Source: Escherichia sp. E1V33 (lineage in GTDB: Bacteria > Pseudomonadota > Gammaproteobacteria > Enterobacterales > Enterobacteriaceae). From it: a DNA stretch of 64,000 nt. Shown here piece after piece: positions 37,342-45,846 of this stretch. The notes below the pieces were generated by a model, which did no database searches, was not told the DNA's origin, and saw only the letters and a program-made list of their open reading frames with translations. Position 1 is the stretch's first letter; every line of letters starts with the position of its first letter. A program made the translations under genes and the position numbers. The stretch lies in the NCBI RefSeq assembly GCF_004211955.1, contig NZ_RHJI01000033.1, positions 1 through 64,000 on the forward strand. Reading direction: 5' to 3'.

Positions 37342-38079
37342 TCACGCCACATCACTGTCGGCATCGGGTACGCCAAACTGGCTAATCATGGTGAACGGCA
37401 CTTCGCCTACACCAGCAACGTTGAGCACCGGAGAGCTGCCGTCGAGCGGAATGCGCACATCTTCAACTTCGCCGGAGACTTCAATCGGCACCTCTTCTTC
37501 CCCGGTATTAGTGACCACCGAGACGTCGTAATCGCCCGGCGGGATGCCGTAATCGGCGGGATTCACCGAGAAATCGACCTGGCCTGGCCCGACGGACGAA
37601 CTGCCTTCCGGGATCAGCGACACCGTATAGTCATCGCCTGCGGCATCGGTAAAGTGGAGATCGGCGGTAGTACAGGCGTCGTCCAGCGTAGCGCGACCGT
37701 TAATGGTCTGGTCGCTCACCTGCAAGGCGGTGGTCTGCACCATAATGTCGTCGCCCACCAGGTTGCCGAGCGCCATTACCTGAATGTTGCTCATCAGCAC
37801 CGCGTTGGTGTTGGCCTGCACGCTCATCTCTTCCATCATCGCCACCTGCGCCATCGACGAAAGCTGGTCGATATATTCGGTGGCGTCGGTCGGGTCGGTC
37901 GGGTCCTGGTTTTGGATCTCGGCGACAAACAGCGTCAGAAAGGTATCGACGGGCGACGAATCCGTTGATGACGTGCTGGTATCCGACGTGTCATCCACCG
38001 AGCTGTTTTGCGCCACCGCGCTACTTCCCACCGACGAAGAGTGCGGCTGTTGCTGCGCATTAAGCGCCAGGGTATTCAT
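37342..38079 (-). CDS. lfgD: hook cap protein LfgD (FlgD-like)
   Basis: 245 residues. FlgD motif DTFLTLFVAEIQNQDPTDPT with TEYIDQLSSMAQVAMMEEMS; later Ig-like domain. The start overlaps the lfgC stop by one base (TGATG). Confidence 0.95.
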   Translation of the reverse strand: MNTLALNAQQQPHSSSVGSSAVAQNSSVDDTSDTSTSSTDSSPVDTFLTLFVAEIQNQDPTDPTDATEYIDQLSSMAQVAMMEEMSVQANTNAVLMSNIQVMALGNLVGDDIMVQTTALQVSDQTINGRATLDDACTTADLHFTDAAGDDYTVSLIPEGSSSVGPGQVDFSVNPADYGIPPGDYDVSVVTNTGEEEVPIEVSGEVEDVRIPLDGSSPVLNVAGVGEVPFTMISQFGVPDADSDVA

Positions 38080-38510
38080 CAGGCTTCTCCCAGTTTCAGC
38101 AGGCTTTGCTGCATACTTTTCACGTTGTTGAGCACATCGACGTTGGTTTCGAAATCGCGCGAAGCCGACATCATGTCCGCCATCTGTTCCACCACGTTGA
38201 CGTCGGGATACCAGACATCCCCGTTGGCATCGGCGAGCGGCGAATGCGGTTCATAGCGTTTCACCGCCCCGCCGGTTTGCAGCACGTCCTGCACCTGCAC
38301 GCTGGCGCCGTCGATCGCATGACGATGCGCTCCCGCCAGCAGGCTGTTGTGATACACCGCCGCAAACACCGGGCTGCGCGCTTTATACGCCTGCGCCTCG
38401 CTACCGGCAGGCGCCTCGGCGTTCGCCAGGTTACTGGCGACGGTATTCAGACGTAGCGTTTGCGCCGTCATCGCCGAGCCGGAAATCTGATAGATATCAG
38501 TAAAAGACAT
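38079..38510 (-). CDS. lfgC: proximal rod protein LfgC (FlgC-like), intact
   Basis: 143 residues without interruption: ISGSAMTAQTLRLNTVASNL, then ANAEAPAGSEAQAYKARSPV and C terminus NVVEQMADMMSASRDFETNV. In strain 042, where this locus was described, lfgC was reported to carry a frameshift. Here the frame is open from start to stop. Confidence 0.96.
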   Translation of the reverse strand: MSFTDIYQISGSAMTAQTLRLNTVASNLANAEAPAGSEAQAYKARSPVFAAVYHNSLLAGAHRHAIDGASVQVQDVLQTGGAVKRYEPHSPLADANGDVWYPDVNVVEQMADMMSASRDFETNVDVLNNVKSMQQSLLKLGEA

Positions 38511-38512
38511 GC

Positions 38513-38848
38513 TTATTTCCCTTCAATGGCCTCTCTGATGCCGCTGATTTGCAGATTCAGAAAGGTCAGACTGCTTTGATAATCCATACTATTTTGTGAA
38601 AACCGCGCCTGTTCGCTGTTCAGTTCCACGGTGTTGCCATCCTCGGACGGCTGCATCGGCACGCGGTACTGGACATCCACCGCCGCGTTATTTGCCCGTT
38701 GCATCTCCCTGGCAAAATCAATATCTTTAGCCTTGAAATTTGGCGTATCGACGTTCGCCAGATTCGCAGTCAGTAGCTCGGTCCTCTCAAGACGTAACTT
38801 CACTGCCTGCGGATGCACTCCCAATGCCTTTTGAAAACTGATCCCCAT
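38513..38848 (-). CDS. lfgB: proximal rod protein LfgB (FlgB-like)
   Basis: The start at 38848 (MGISFQKALGVHPQAVKLRL, 111 aa) is chosen over 38878 because AGGA lies before it and because the sigma-54 promoter just upstream would start transcription near 38874, after the longer ATG. Motif TANLANVDTPNFKAKDIDFA is canonical. First gene of the lfgB-L series. Confidence 0.93.
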   Translation of the reverse strand: MGISFQKALGVHPQAVKLRLERTELLTANLANVDTPNFKAKDIDFAREMQRANNAAVDVQYRVPMQPSEDGNTVELNSEQARFSQNSMDYQSSLTFLNLQISGIREAIEGK

Positions 38849-38885
38849 TTCCTGCGTCACTCCTGCTTCAATCCGCATACGCTAG

Positions 38886-38900
38886 GCAATTACCGTGCCA
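38886..38900 (-). promoter_or_regulatory. sigma-54 promoter of the lfgB operon
   Basis: Minus strand TGGCAC-GGTAA-TTGC, perfect to the consensus. Predicted start near 38874. It lies in the 81-base divergent region between lfgB and lfgA. Confidence 0.8.
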
Positions 38901-38929
38901 TTTTTTAAGTGACTGATGAGAAAGGGTTT

Positions 38930-39667
38930 ATGAGTTTTCAATTTTGCAGGCGGAAGTTTTATTTCCTCCTGGCGCTGGCCTTACCGGGCTACGCCGCCGT
39001 CCACCCCGTGCAACACAGCGCGCGGGAACAAGTCAACGCCCAGGTGCTGAATGCCGCGAGCCAGGAAATTGAATCGCTGGCGCAACAGCGGCAGTGGCAT
39101 GACTATCGCTACACCTTTAAGGTCTACATTCCCTCGCAGATTGCGACCGCCGCGCCCTGTGCTACGGCACCCGGCGTCACGCTCACTTCGCCTGCGGAAA
39201 TCGCCCTCAACCGGATGAACTTCACCGTCAGTTGCCCGCAAAGCTGGCAGATGAACGTGGCGGTGCGCCCGGATGTACTGGTGCCGGTGGTGATGACAAA
39301 GTCACTGGTTGCCCGCGATACGCCGCTCACGGCAAATGATGTGGAGTTGAAGCCCTACAACATCAGCGCCCAGCGCCGCGATGTGTTGATGGAGCTCGAT
39401 GACGCGATTGGTTTAAGCAGTAAGCACGCGCTGCAACCGGGCAGGCCGCTCAACAAAGAAGAGCTGGTTTCGCCAGTGCTGGTCGAGCGCGATCAGCCGG
39501 TGATGATTGTTTACCAGAGCGCGGGGATCACCGCCTCGATGCCCGGCGTGGCGCTGAAAAATGGTCGCAAAGGCGAGATGGTGAAAGTGCGCAATGCCAG
39601 CAGCCAGCGGGTCATCAGCGCGATGGTGGCCGAAAGCGGCGTGGTGACGACGGTAAACGCGGAGTAA
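38930..39667 (+). CDS. lfgA: P-ring assembly chaperone LfgA (FlgA-like)
   Basis: Start at 38930 (MSFQFCRRKFYFLLALALPG, 245 aa) after GAAAGGG. Signal peptide, then a FlgA C-terminal SAF-type domain (VARDTPLTANDVELKPYNIS, VYQSAGITASMPGVALKNGR). Periplasmic chaperone for LfgI. Heads lfgA-M-N, divergent from lfgB. Confidence 0.93.
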   Translation: MSFQFCRRKFYFLLALALPGYAAVHPVQHSAREQVNAQVLNAASQEIESLAQQRQWHDYRYTFKVYIPSQIATAAPCATAPGVTLTSPAEIALNRMNFTVSCPQSWQMNVAVRPDVLVPVVMTKSLVARDTPLTANDVELKPYNISAQRRDVLMELDDAIGLSSKHALQPGRPLNKEELVSPVLVERDQPVMIVYQSAGITASMPGVALKNGRKGEMVKVRNASSQRVISAMVAESGVVTTVNAE

Positions 39668-39681
39668 TTTGCGCAGGCGAT

Positions 39682-39708
39682 TAAAGTTTTGCCGCCTGTT
39701 AACCGCTT
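39682..39708 (+). promoter_or_regulatory. possible sigma-28-type promoter of lfgM
   Basis: TAAAGTTT is a full match to the sigma-28 -35 element. After 11 bases the -10 position reads AACCGCTT, a poor match to GCCGATAA. A second start for the anti-sigma gene here would parallel the main system. Confidence 0.3.
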
Positions 39709-39747
39709 TACCGGAGTAACCCCCCCAAATACCGAGACGAGGTTGCG

Positions 39748-40026
39748 ATGAAAATCACCCCGACTATGCCAGGCAATCGCCCGACAGCCACGACGGCAGG
39801 CTCCAGCCAGCCGCGCAAAACCACGGCGACCACCACCACGACGCTGAGCGCCGACGACATTACTCAGGCGGGATTGCAGTCCGCCCAGCAAACGCTGAAC
39901 GACCAGCAAGAGAGCGATATCGACAGCGACAAAGTGGCGCAAATGCAGGCGATGCTGGCCTCCGGCAGCCTGCAAGTGGACACCGAACAGTTAGCCAGCG
40001 ACATGCTGAGTTTTTTCCAGAACTAA
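39748..40026 (+). CDS. lfgM: anti-sigma-28 factor LfgM (FlgM-like)
   Basis: 92 residues: disordered Thr-rich N terminus (RKTTATTTTTLSADDI) and a C-terminal sigma-binding helix pair (SDIDSDKVAQMQAMLASGSL, then LASDMLSFFQN). Expected to hold LafS until hook completion, then be exported. Confidence 0.93.
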   Translation: MKITPTMPGNRPTATTAGSSQPRKTTATTTTTLSADDITQAGLQSAQQTLNDQQESDIDSDKVAQMQAMLASGSLQVDTEQLASDMLSFFQN

Positions 40027-40038
40027 GAGGCCGATGAA

Positions 40039-40467
40039 GTGAGTATCCGGTTACAACAGGTGAAGGCGTTGTTGCAGGGAATTCGTGACGACGACGCGCT
40101 GTACGATTCCCTGCGCGAACTTCTCCAGCGCCAGCGGATCTGCATGATTCGCCGCGCGAGCGAAGAGTTGCTGGCGATAAACGATGAGATAACGCATCAC
40201 TATGAGCAGTTACATGGGCATAGCCATCAGCGACACAGCCTGCTGAAAATGCTCAATGTCAGTGTTAATCGTGACGGTCTGGCGCAGGTTTTTGCCTGGC
40301 TTCCGGCGGTACAAAAAGCGGCGGCACAACAGTTGTGGCAACGCCTTGAGCAAAAAGCGGAACGCTGTAAAGCCTACAACGATAAAAACGGCGAGCTGTT
40401 GATTCGCCAGTATGAATTTATCCAGTCTTTTTTAGGCGGCGAAGCGGATTTTTTATATCAGGAATAA
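40039..40467 (+). CDS. lfgN: hook-filament junction chaperone LfgN (FlgN-like)
   Basis: 142 residues from GTG, with AAGAGG upstream. All-helical, FlgN-like LLAINDEITHHYEQLHGHSH. Chaperone of LfgK and LfgL. 12 bases after lfgM. Confidence 0.88.
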   Translation: MSIRLQQVKALLQGIRDDDALYDSLRELLQRQRICMIRRASEELLAINDEITHHYEQLHGHSHQRHSLLKMLNVSVNRDGLAQVFAWLPAVQKAAAQQLWQRLEQKAERCKAYNDKNGELLIRQYEFIQSFLGGEADFLYQE

Positions 40468-40544
40468 CGACAATACCTTCCCCTATAGCGGGAACGGATT
40501 TTCCGCCCGATTTCCAATCCATTGTTTTTGAATAACAAAATTCC

Positions 40545-40560
40545 CGGCATGCTTATTGCA
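40545..40560 (+). promoter_or_regulatory. sigma-54-type promoter of the FliB-like gene
   Basis: CGGCATG-CTTA-TTGCA keeps GG and GC at the required 10-base spacing and differs from TGGCACG-N4-TTGCA at two bases. Predicted start near 40571, 24 bases before the ATG at 40595. It would place the modification cassette under LafK. Confidence 0.6.
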
Positions 40561-40594
40561 CATCCCGCACAGCATTAAAGACTGGAAGCCACCT

Positions 40595-41524
40595 ATGAGT
40601 TTTATTGAATGTTACGAACCGGAATACGTGCGCAAATTTTTAGCGCGTCACCCCGGTTCGCCTTTATACGTCCGCAAGGTGTGGAAAAACGAGATCCGCC
40701 TGAGCCTGTCATTGATCGATATTGCCAGCTGCGAAGCGGTGCTCAACGATGCCAGGGCCTTTGATTTACAGCTCACCTACCGCCCTGTGGAAGATGATGC
40801 CGCAGAGCTCTCCGCGCGCGATGCGATAGTAAACCAGATAATTTTGAGCACCCTTACGCTCCCCGATTTAACCCCGGAGCTTTCCCTGTATGCCGTCGGG
40901 ATTTTGCTCTCCCGCGCCAGCAAAATGCCGGGCAGAGACGGAGACATCCTGGCCCGCTTGACGACGCTGCCACAGGCGCTGGCCGATCATGCGAAAAAAG
41001 GTACGCTACAGGCACAGTACGCCCAGCTACCGCCTGTGCCACAGCTGGCGCGCCAACTGGTGACGCTGCTCGGGAATTTTGCGTTTGACTGGTCGATTCT
41101 GCCGGAAAGCCCGCGCAAAGCCTCGCTGCCGTTGCAGGTTACCTTGCTGACGCTACATGACGCCAACAGCGAAGCCCTGTTGCAGCAGCAGCTTCAGACG
41201 CAGTGGCAAACCACCTGGCAACAGCATTTTGCCACCGCGCCCTGGATGATGCGTAACTGGCTGATTTACCGCGTTTACCACGATGTAATTGGGCAGACTG
41301 ACGGTGCAGATTATTGCCCGCTGGTGTGCGATTTTTATCTCATCCGCACGTTAATCAGCTTGTGGACGCTGGATGATTCTCCGCTGCGGCAGGAGGATAT
41401 TTTCGCCCTCTTTGCGATGTTTGAACGCTGGCGGAACAGTGAAAATGCGCAGCTGATTCGCCAGCAGATCCAGTCGTTATGTGCCGCAGAGCCGCTGCTG
41501 TCAGCTTTTTCGCTGCTGACGTGA
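40595..41524 (+). CDS. FliB-like (LafV-type) protein lacking the cysteine cluster
   Basis: ATG at 40595 with GGAAG upstream; a TTG at 40556 lies inside the promoter. 309 residues. The C-terminal third follows the plan of flagellin lysine N-methylases of the FliB family: a conserved aromatic/Asn segment (PWMMRNWLIYRVYHDVIG), a helix with CPLVCDFYLIRTLISLWTLD, then RQEDIFALFAMFERWRNSEN. The N-terminal start (SFIECYEPEYVRKF) is also similar, but the CxxxC-type cysteine cluster that FliB needs for its Fe-S centre is absent. It may be an inactive or altered relative, or an adaptor. Flag-2 loci are reported to carry such a gene (lafV). Confidence in the family is moderate. Confidence 0.5.
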   Translation: MSFIECYEPEYVRKFLARHPGSPLYVRKVWKNEIRLSLSLIDIASCEAVLNDARAFDLQLTYRPVEDDAAELSARDAIVNQIILSTLTLPDLTPELSLYAVGILLSRASKMPGRDGDILARLTTLPQALADHAKKGTLQAQYAQLPPVPQLARQLVTLLGNFAFDWSILPESPRKASLPLQVTLLTLHDANSEALLQQQLQTQWQTTWQQHFATAPWMMRNWLIYRVYHDVIGQTDGADYCPLVCDFYLIRTLISLWTLDDSPLRQEDIFALFAMFERWRNSENAQLIRQQIQSLCAAEPLLSAFSLLT

Positions 41525-41545
41525 AGAGGCACCGTGCGCGCTTTG

Positions 41546-41655
41546 CCCCTCACCCTAACCCTCTCCCCAAAGGGGCGAGGGGACCGATCGAGCACGGTGT
41601 TAAAATCTGCGCTGGTTTTCTCCCTCTCCCTGTGGGAGAGGGTCGGGGTGAGGGC
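41546..41655. repeat. CCCTCACCC/GGGTGAGGG palindromic repeat, copy 2
   Basis: CCCCTCACCCTAACCCTCTC ... GGGTCGGGGTGAGGG, 110 bases, the same kind as at 34156-34268. It fills the space between the FliB-like gene and the transferase gene. Confidence 0.7.
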
Positions 41656-41703
41656 ATCAGCGCGCACATTCATCACATTCACCCCTTAACTCACCCAAAC
41701 ACC

Positions 41704-44148
41704 ATGCCAACACCAACCATCATCAAAACACTCGCTACCCACCGCGAAAAACCCTTTGTCAGCGTCGTCACGCCAACCTGGAACCGTGCCGCATTCCTGC
41801 CGTACCTGCTCTACATGTACCGCTATCAGGACTACCCGGCAGACCGCCGCGAACTGGTCATCCTCGACGACTCCCCGCAAAGCCATCAACACATCATCGA
41901 CCGCCTGACCTATGGCACGCCGGAAGCCTTCAACATCCGCTACATCCATCACCCGGAAAAACTGCCGCTGGGCAAAAAACGTAACATGCTCAACGAACTG
42001 GCGCGCGGCGAATACATCCTCTGTATGGATGACGACGACTACTACCCGGCAGATAAAATCTCCTGGACCATTGCCATGATGCAAAAACATCGGGCGCTCA
42101 TCTCCGGCTCCGACCAGATCCCCATCTGGTACAGCCATATCAACCGTATCTTTCAAAGCCGCAGCTTTGGCCCGCATAACATCCTCAACGGCACCTTTTG
42201 CTATCACCGTAACTACCTGAAAAAGCACCGTTACGACGACGATTGCAATTTAGGCGAGGAGAAAAGTTTCACCGACAATTTCAGCGTTAACCCACTACAA
42301 CTGCCCGGCGAGCGCACGATTCTGTGTATCTCGCACAGCCACAACACTTTTGATAAAGACTTTATTCTCGGGGCCAGCACGCCAGTAAACGCGGCGCTTA
42401 CGGATACCGTCAGCGATCCGCTGCTGCGCAATGCTTATCTGAGTCTGCATAACGCCACTCATCACCAGGCGATCAACCATCAGGCGATCGTTCAGATCGT
42501 TCTGCTGAATCTGGATAAACGCCCGGATCGCTTACAGCAGATCCGTGAAGAACTGGCACTGCTGCATATTCCGTCCGAGAAGATCACCCGTCTTGCCGCC
42601 TTTGAAGATGAAAACGGTCAACGGGGCCGCCGCCTGTCGCACTTACAGGCGCTGCGCCTGGCGCAACAACATGGCTGGCAAAACTATCTGCTGCTGGAAG
42701 ATGACGCGGTTATTCTCAAGCAGGAGAAACATATTCAGGTGCTGAACACGCTGCTGGCGAGCCTGGCGAAAATTCCCTGGCAGGTGATGATCCTTGGCGG
42801 CGAAATTTCGCAGGGAACGATGCTAAAAAGTTTGCCGGGGCTGGTACACGCGCGGGACTGCCGCAAAGTGTGCGCTTATCTGGTGAACAGCCGCTACTAC
42901 CCGCAGCTGGCACAGCAGATGAACAACGATGAGCACTCGCTGGAAGCCTGCTGGCAGCCGCTGCTGCGCACCGACAAATGGCTGGCCTGTTACCCGAGTC
43001 TTAGTTATCAGCGACCGGGCTTTAGCGATATCGAGAAAAAAGTGACCGACAATATTAGTCACTATTTCAATAAGTTACCCGTAGCCACAAAGCCATCCGC
43101 GCTACCCATTGCCGACACCATCGGCTTTTTTATGGAAACCTCCTTCCACTACGCGCTCTACCGCCCAATCATCACCGCCCTGGAGGCGCAGGGGCAGAGC
43201 TGCACGCTGGTGATCAACGACCGCGTGTTTAAACCGTTTCTTGACGAAATGCTGGAGACGCTAAAAAGCATCGACGATCCGCAGCTTAAAGGAATGCGCT
43301 TATCTGAAATGCAGGCTCATGGTCAGCGGTTGAAATGCCTGGTCAGCCCCTACCACACGCCCGCGCTCAATGGCCTGGCAACGGTAAACATCCGCGCCAT
43401 GTACGGCTTAGCCAAAGAGACGTGGAACCACGCCGACTGGAACCGTTTTTATCAGCGCATTTTGTGTTACAGCCACTACAGCCAGCAGGCGCTGGAACAT
43501 TTCGGCAGCGCAAAAGTGGTCGGCAACCCGCGCTTCGACGCCTGGCATAACGGCACGTTTGATCGCGCGTTGCCGGGAAATATCGAACTGGATGACCGTA
43601 AACCTACGGTGCTCTACGCCCCAACGTTTGGCGCACTAAGCTCCCTGCCCCACTGGGCAGAAAAATTGGGCCGCTTAAGCGGTGATGTGAACCTGATTTG
43701 CAAACTGCACCACGGCACCTGCTCACGCCCGGAAGAAGCCGCATCGCTGGCCCTGGCGCGCAGGCACTTAAAACAGCGCACCGACTCAGCGCAACATACT
43801 CTGGCGCTGCTGGAAAAGGCCGATTACGTGCTCACCGATAACAGTGGCTTTATTTTCGATGCTATTCACATTGATAAGCGGGTGATCCTGCTCGACTTTC
43901 CTGGCATGGCAACGTTGCTCGACGGTGAGAAAAGCTACTCCACGCCCGAAAGCGCCGACCAGCGAATCCGCGAAATATTGCCGGTGGCTCATGACATGGC
44001 AGAGCTGCGTTACTTGTTGTCAGAGGCGTTTGACTGGGTCGCGGTGCAGGCGAAGCTTACGGAGATTCGTCATCACTATTGCGATGCGTTTATGGATGGC
44101 AAAGCGGGAGAACGGGCGGCACAGGTGATTGTGGAGGCGTTTGGGTAA
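41704..44148 (+). CDS. three-domain transferase: GT2 + GT25 + CDP-glycerol glycerophosphotransferase
   Basis: Start at 41704 (MPTPTIIKTLATHREKPFVS, 814 aa), where homology-like sequence begins; no good ribosome site. Residues about 17-235 are a family 2 glycosyltransferase (VSVVTPTWNRAAFLPYLL; acidic metal motif CMDDDDYYP at 108-115). Residues 263-440 resemble GT25/LPS glycosyltransferases (QIVLLNLDKRPDRLQQI; LLLEDDAVI at 329-337). Residues 470-812 match the glycerophosphotransferase end of TagB/TagF (VLYAPTFGALSSLPHW, LICKLHHGT, DYVLTDNSGFIFDAIH). It faces the lafK-lfi-tagD operon, whose TagD would make its CDP-glycerol. Predicted role: building a glycan with glycerol phosphate, most likely on flagellin. 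Substrate is inferred. Confidence 0.75.
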   Translation: MPTPTIIKTLATHREKPFVSVVTPTWNRAAFLPYLLYMYRYQDYPADRRELVILDDSPQSHQHIIDRLTYGTPEAFNIRYIHHPEKLPLGKKRNMLNELARGEYILCMDDDDYYPADKISWTIAMMQKHRALISGSDQIPIWYSHINRIFQSRSFGPHNILNGTFCYHRNYLKKHRYDDDCNLGEEKSFTDNFSVNPLQLPGERTILCISHSHNTFDKDFILGASTPVNAALTDTVSDPLLRNAYLSLHNATHHQAINHQAIVQIVLLNLDKRPDRLQQIREELALLHIPSEKITRLAAFEDENGQRGRRLSHLQALRLAQQHGWQNYLLLEDDAVILKQEKHIQVLNTLLASLAKIPWQVMILGGEISQGTMLKSLPGLVHARDCRKVCAYLVNSRYYPQLAQQMNNDEHSLEACWQPLLRTDKWLACYPSLSYQRPGFSDIEKKVTDNISHYFNKLPVATKPSALPIADTIGFFMETSFHYALYRPIITALEAQGQSCTLVINDRVFKPFLDEMLETLKSIDDPQLKGMRLSEMQAHGQRLKCLVSPYHTPALNGLATVNIRAMYGLAKETWNHADWNRFYQRILCYSHYSQQALEHFGSAKVVGNPRFDAWHNGTFDRALPGNIELDDRKPTVLYAPTFGALSSLPHWAEKLGRLSGDVNLICKLHHGTCSRPEEAASLALARRHLKQRTDSAQHTLALLEKADYVLTDNSGFIFDAIHIDKRVILLDFPGMATLLDGEKSYSTPESADQRIREILPVAHDMAELRYLLSEAFDWVAVQAKLTEIRHHYCDAFMDGKAGERAAQVIVEAFG

Positions 44149-44158
44149 ACCGCGCAAG

Positions 44159-44238
44159 TGCCTGATGCGCTTCGCTTATCAGGCCTACGGGTCGATCACG
44201 TCCTGTAGGCCGGATAAGGCGTTTACGCCGCATCAGGA
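44159..44238. repeat. REP pair after the transferase gene
   Basis: CCTGATGCGCTTCGCTTATCAGGCCTAC and inverted GTAGGCCGGATAAGGCGTTTACGCCGCATCAGG. Confidence 0.9.
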
Positions 44239-44258
44239 AAGAAACAAACATCTCTGTG

Positions 44259-44572
44259 TTAGTACTTTATATAATCCCCCCTAATCACCTCAATGATCCC
44301 CGTCGTCGACACCGACGGCGTACGGGGGAAATACACCACCTCACAAATATACGCTAAGCTGTCAAACTTCCCGGCCCAGTTATCGCCCATCACAAAAATA
44401 TCCGCACTGTAAGCCCGCAGATATTCCGCATTCTGCTCCAGCGATTCCTCCAAAAATACGCCATCCACGCACGCCCGGCGATAATCGCCATACGGTCTCC
44501 TGATGGTAAACCGTCGCCCTGCCCTTTTTGGCGATGTTCAGGACGTCGGACGATACGCCGACCAGCAGCCGC
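44259..44572 (-). pseudogene. broken second copy of tagD
   Basis: Nearly the same as the intact tagD at 45840-46244 but lacking its first 28 or so codons. Homology begins at the GCGGCTGCTGGTCGG segment at 44572. It carries two small deletions (about 4 bases near 44475 and 1 base near 44497), which shift LLVGVSSDVLNIAKKGRATV out of frame from DGVFLEESLEQNAEYLRAYS. The stop end diverges into GDYIKY. An ATTCAC/GTGAAT dyad sits exactly at the break (44574-44590). Confidence 0.9.
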
Positions 44573-44600
44573 AATTCACGCAAAGTGAATCGCAGTGGAT

Positions 44601-44771
44601 ATGTCGATAAAATGTATTTTTCTAAACATATCGCCAGAATATGTCCATGCCATCGACATGTTTTGGCGTTATGTCGAAAAAACGCGATTTTTTGAACATA
44701 TTACAGTGACATGTTTATGGTATCGACATATGATGACTATATGTCGATAAAACGCGATTTTTTAAACATAT
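44601..44771 (+). repeat. 70-bp-period repeats in the fic promoter region
   Basis: ATGTCGA(T/A)AAAA...AACATAT starts at 44601, 44671 and 44741, exactly 70 bases apart. The companion ATGTCCATGCCATCGACAT / ATGTTTATGGTATCGACAT starts at 44641 and 44711, again 70 apart. ATGTCGAT and ATCGACAT are inverted copies of one half-site, so each period holds palindromic sites. The third unit runs into the fic start codon (AAACATATGAAATGG). Confidence 0.85.
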
Positions 44772-45846
44772 GAAATGGAACCCTGAAATCCCCTACAACG
44801 ATCTGCCGGGTTTACCCCCAGATTTAGAACGCATAGAAACACGTAACGTCCTGAAAGCGTGTATCAGTGCGCGGGCCGCCATTGCAGAGCTGAAAACGGC
44901 GGGTGAGTTGCTTCCAGATCAGGGACTACTAATCAACATTCTTCCGATGCTGGAAGCGAAAGATTCTTCGCGAATTGAAAACATCGTAACCACCAGCGAT
45001 CGACTGTTTCAGTATGCCGATCGTGAAGAAGGCGCCGATCCGGCGACCAAAGAGGCGTTGCGCTATCGCACAGCCCTGAATGATGGTTTTACCCATCTCG
45101 AGGCCTGGCCGCTTTGTACGAATACTGCAATCGCGATCTGTACAAAGTTACGCGCGGTGCAAACCGATATCCGTAAAACGCCAGGTACCGTATTGCGCGA
45201 TCAGGATAATAACACCGTCTACACGCCCCCCGTTGGTGAAGATACTATCCGCAACTTACTGGCGAACTGGGAACGGTTTATTCATGGCGATGATGATTTA
45301 GATCCGCTGGTAAAAATGGCCATTGCGCACTATCAGTTTGAATGCATTCATCCCTTCCCGGACGGTAACGGACGAACGGGCCGTATTCTGAATATCTTGT
45401 ATCTGATCCAGTCTGAATTACTGTCACTGCCGATTCTGTATCTGTCGCGTTACATTCTCGAAAATCGCGCGGCTTACTACACCTATCTGCGCCAAGTGAC
45501 GGAAGAAGGAGATTGGGAGTCGTGGATTTTATTTATGCTGGCGGCGGTTGAAAACACCTCCCGATGGACAACAACAAAAATAAAGGTTGTTCGGCAATTG
45601 ATTACTGAAACAACGGAATATGTCCGCGAGAATCTGCCAAAAATCTACAGCCATGAGTTAGTGCAGACGCTTTTTGCCCAGCCCTACTGCCGGATCGAAA
45701 ACCTTGTCGAACGCAATATAGCCAAACGGCAGACGGCATCATCTTATCTTAAGCAATTGACGGAAGCGGGCGTACTGGAGGAGATGAGCGTAGGCCGGGA
45801 AAAACTGTATCTCAATACCAGACTGCTACGGGAATTAAATCAGTAG
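44770..45846 (+). CDS. class II Fic-domain protein (AMPylase-type) with C-terminal winged helix
   Basis: 358 residues. N-terminal Fic_N part with the inhibitory motif S-x-x-x-E-N (KDSSRIENIVTT near residue 60), the mark of self-inhibited class II Fic enzymes. The active-site loop is complete: HPFPDGNGRTGR around residue 200. A C-terminal winged helix (about 285-355; CRIENLVERNIAKRQTASSY, LKQLTEAGVLEEMSVGREKL) probably binds DNA, and the palindromic repeats upstream are the likely operator. Fic enzymes transfer AMP from ATP to protein hydroxyls; the target is unknown. No ribosome site precedes the ATG. It lies between the broken and intact tagD copies and overlaps the end of tagD by 7 bases, convergently. 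It appears inserted into the flagellar locus. Confidence 0.9.
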   Translation: MKWNPEIPYNDLPGLPPDLERIETRNVLKACISARAAIAELKTAGELLPDQGLLINILPMLEAKDSSRIENIVTTSDRLFQYADREEGADPATKEALRYRTALNDGFTHLEAWPLCTNTAIAICTKLRAVQTDIRKTPGTVLRDQDNNTVYTPPVGEDTIRNLLANWERFIHGDDDLDPLVKMAIAHYQFECIHPFPDGNGRTGRILNILYLIQSELLSLPILYLSRYILENRAAYYTYLRQVTEEGDWESWILFMLAAVENTSRWTTTKIKVVRQLITETTEYVRENLPKIYSHELVQTLFAQPYCRIENLVERNIAKRQTASSYLKQLTEAGVLEEMSVGREKLYLNTRLLRELNQ

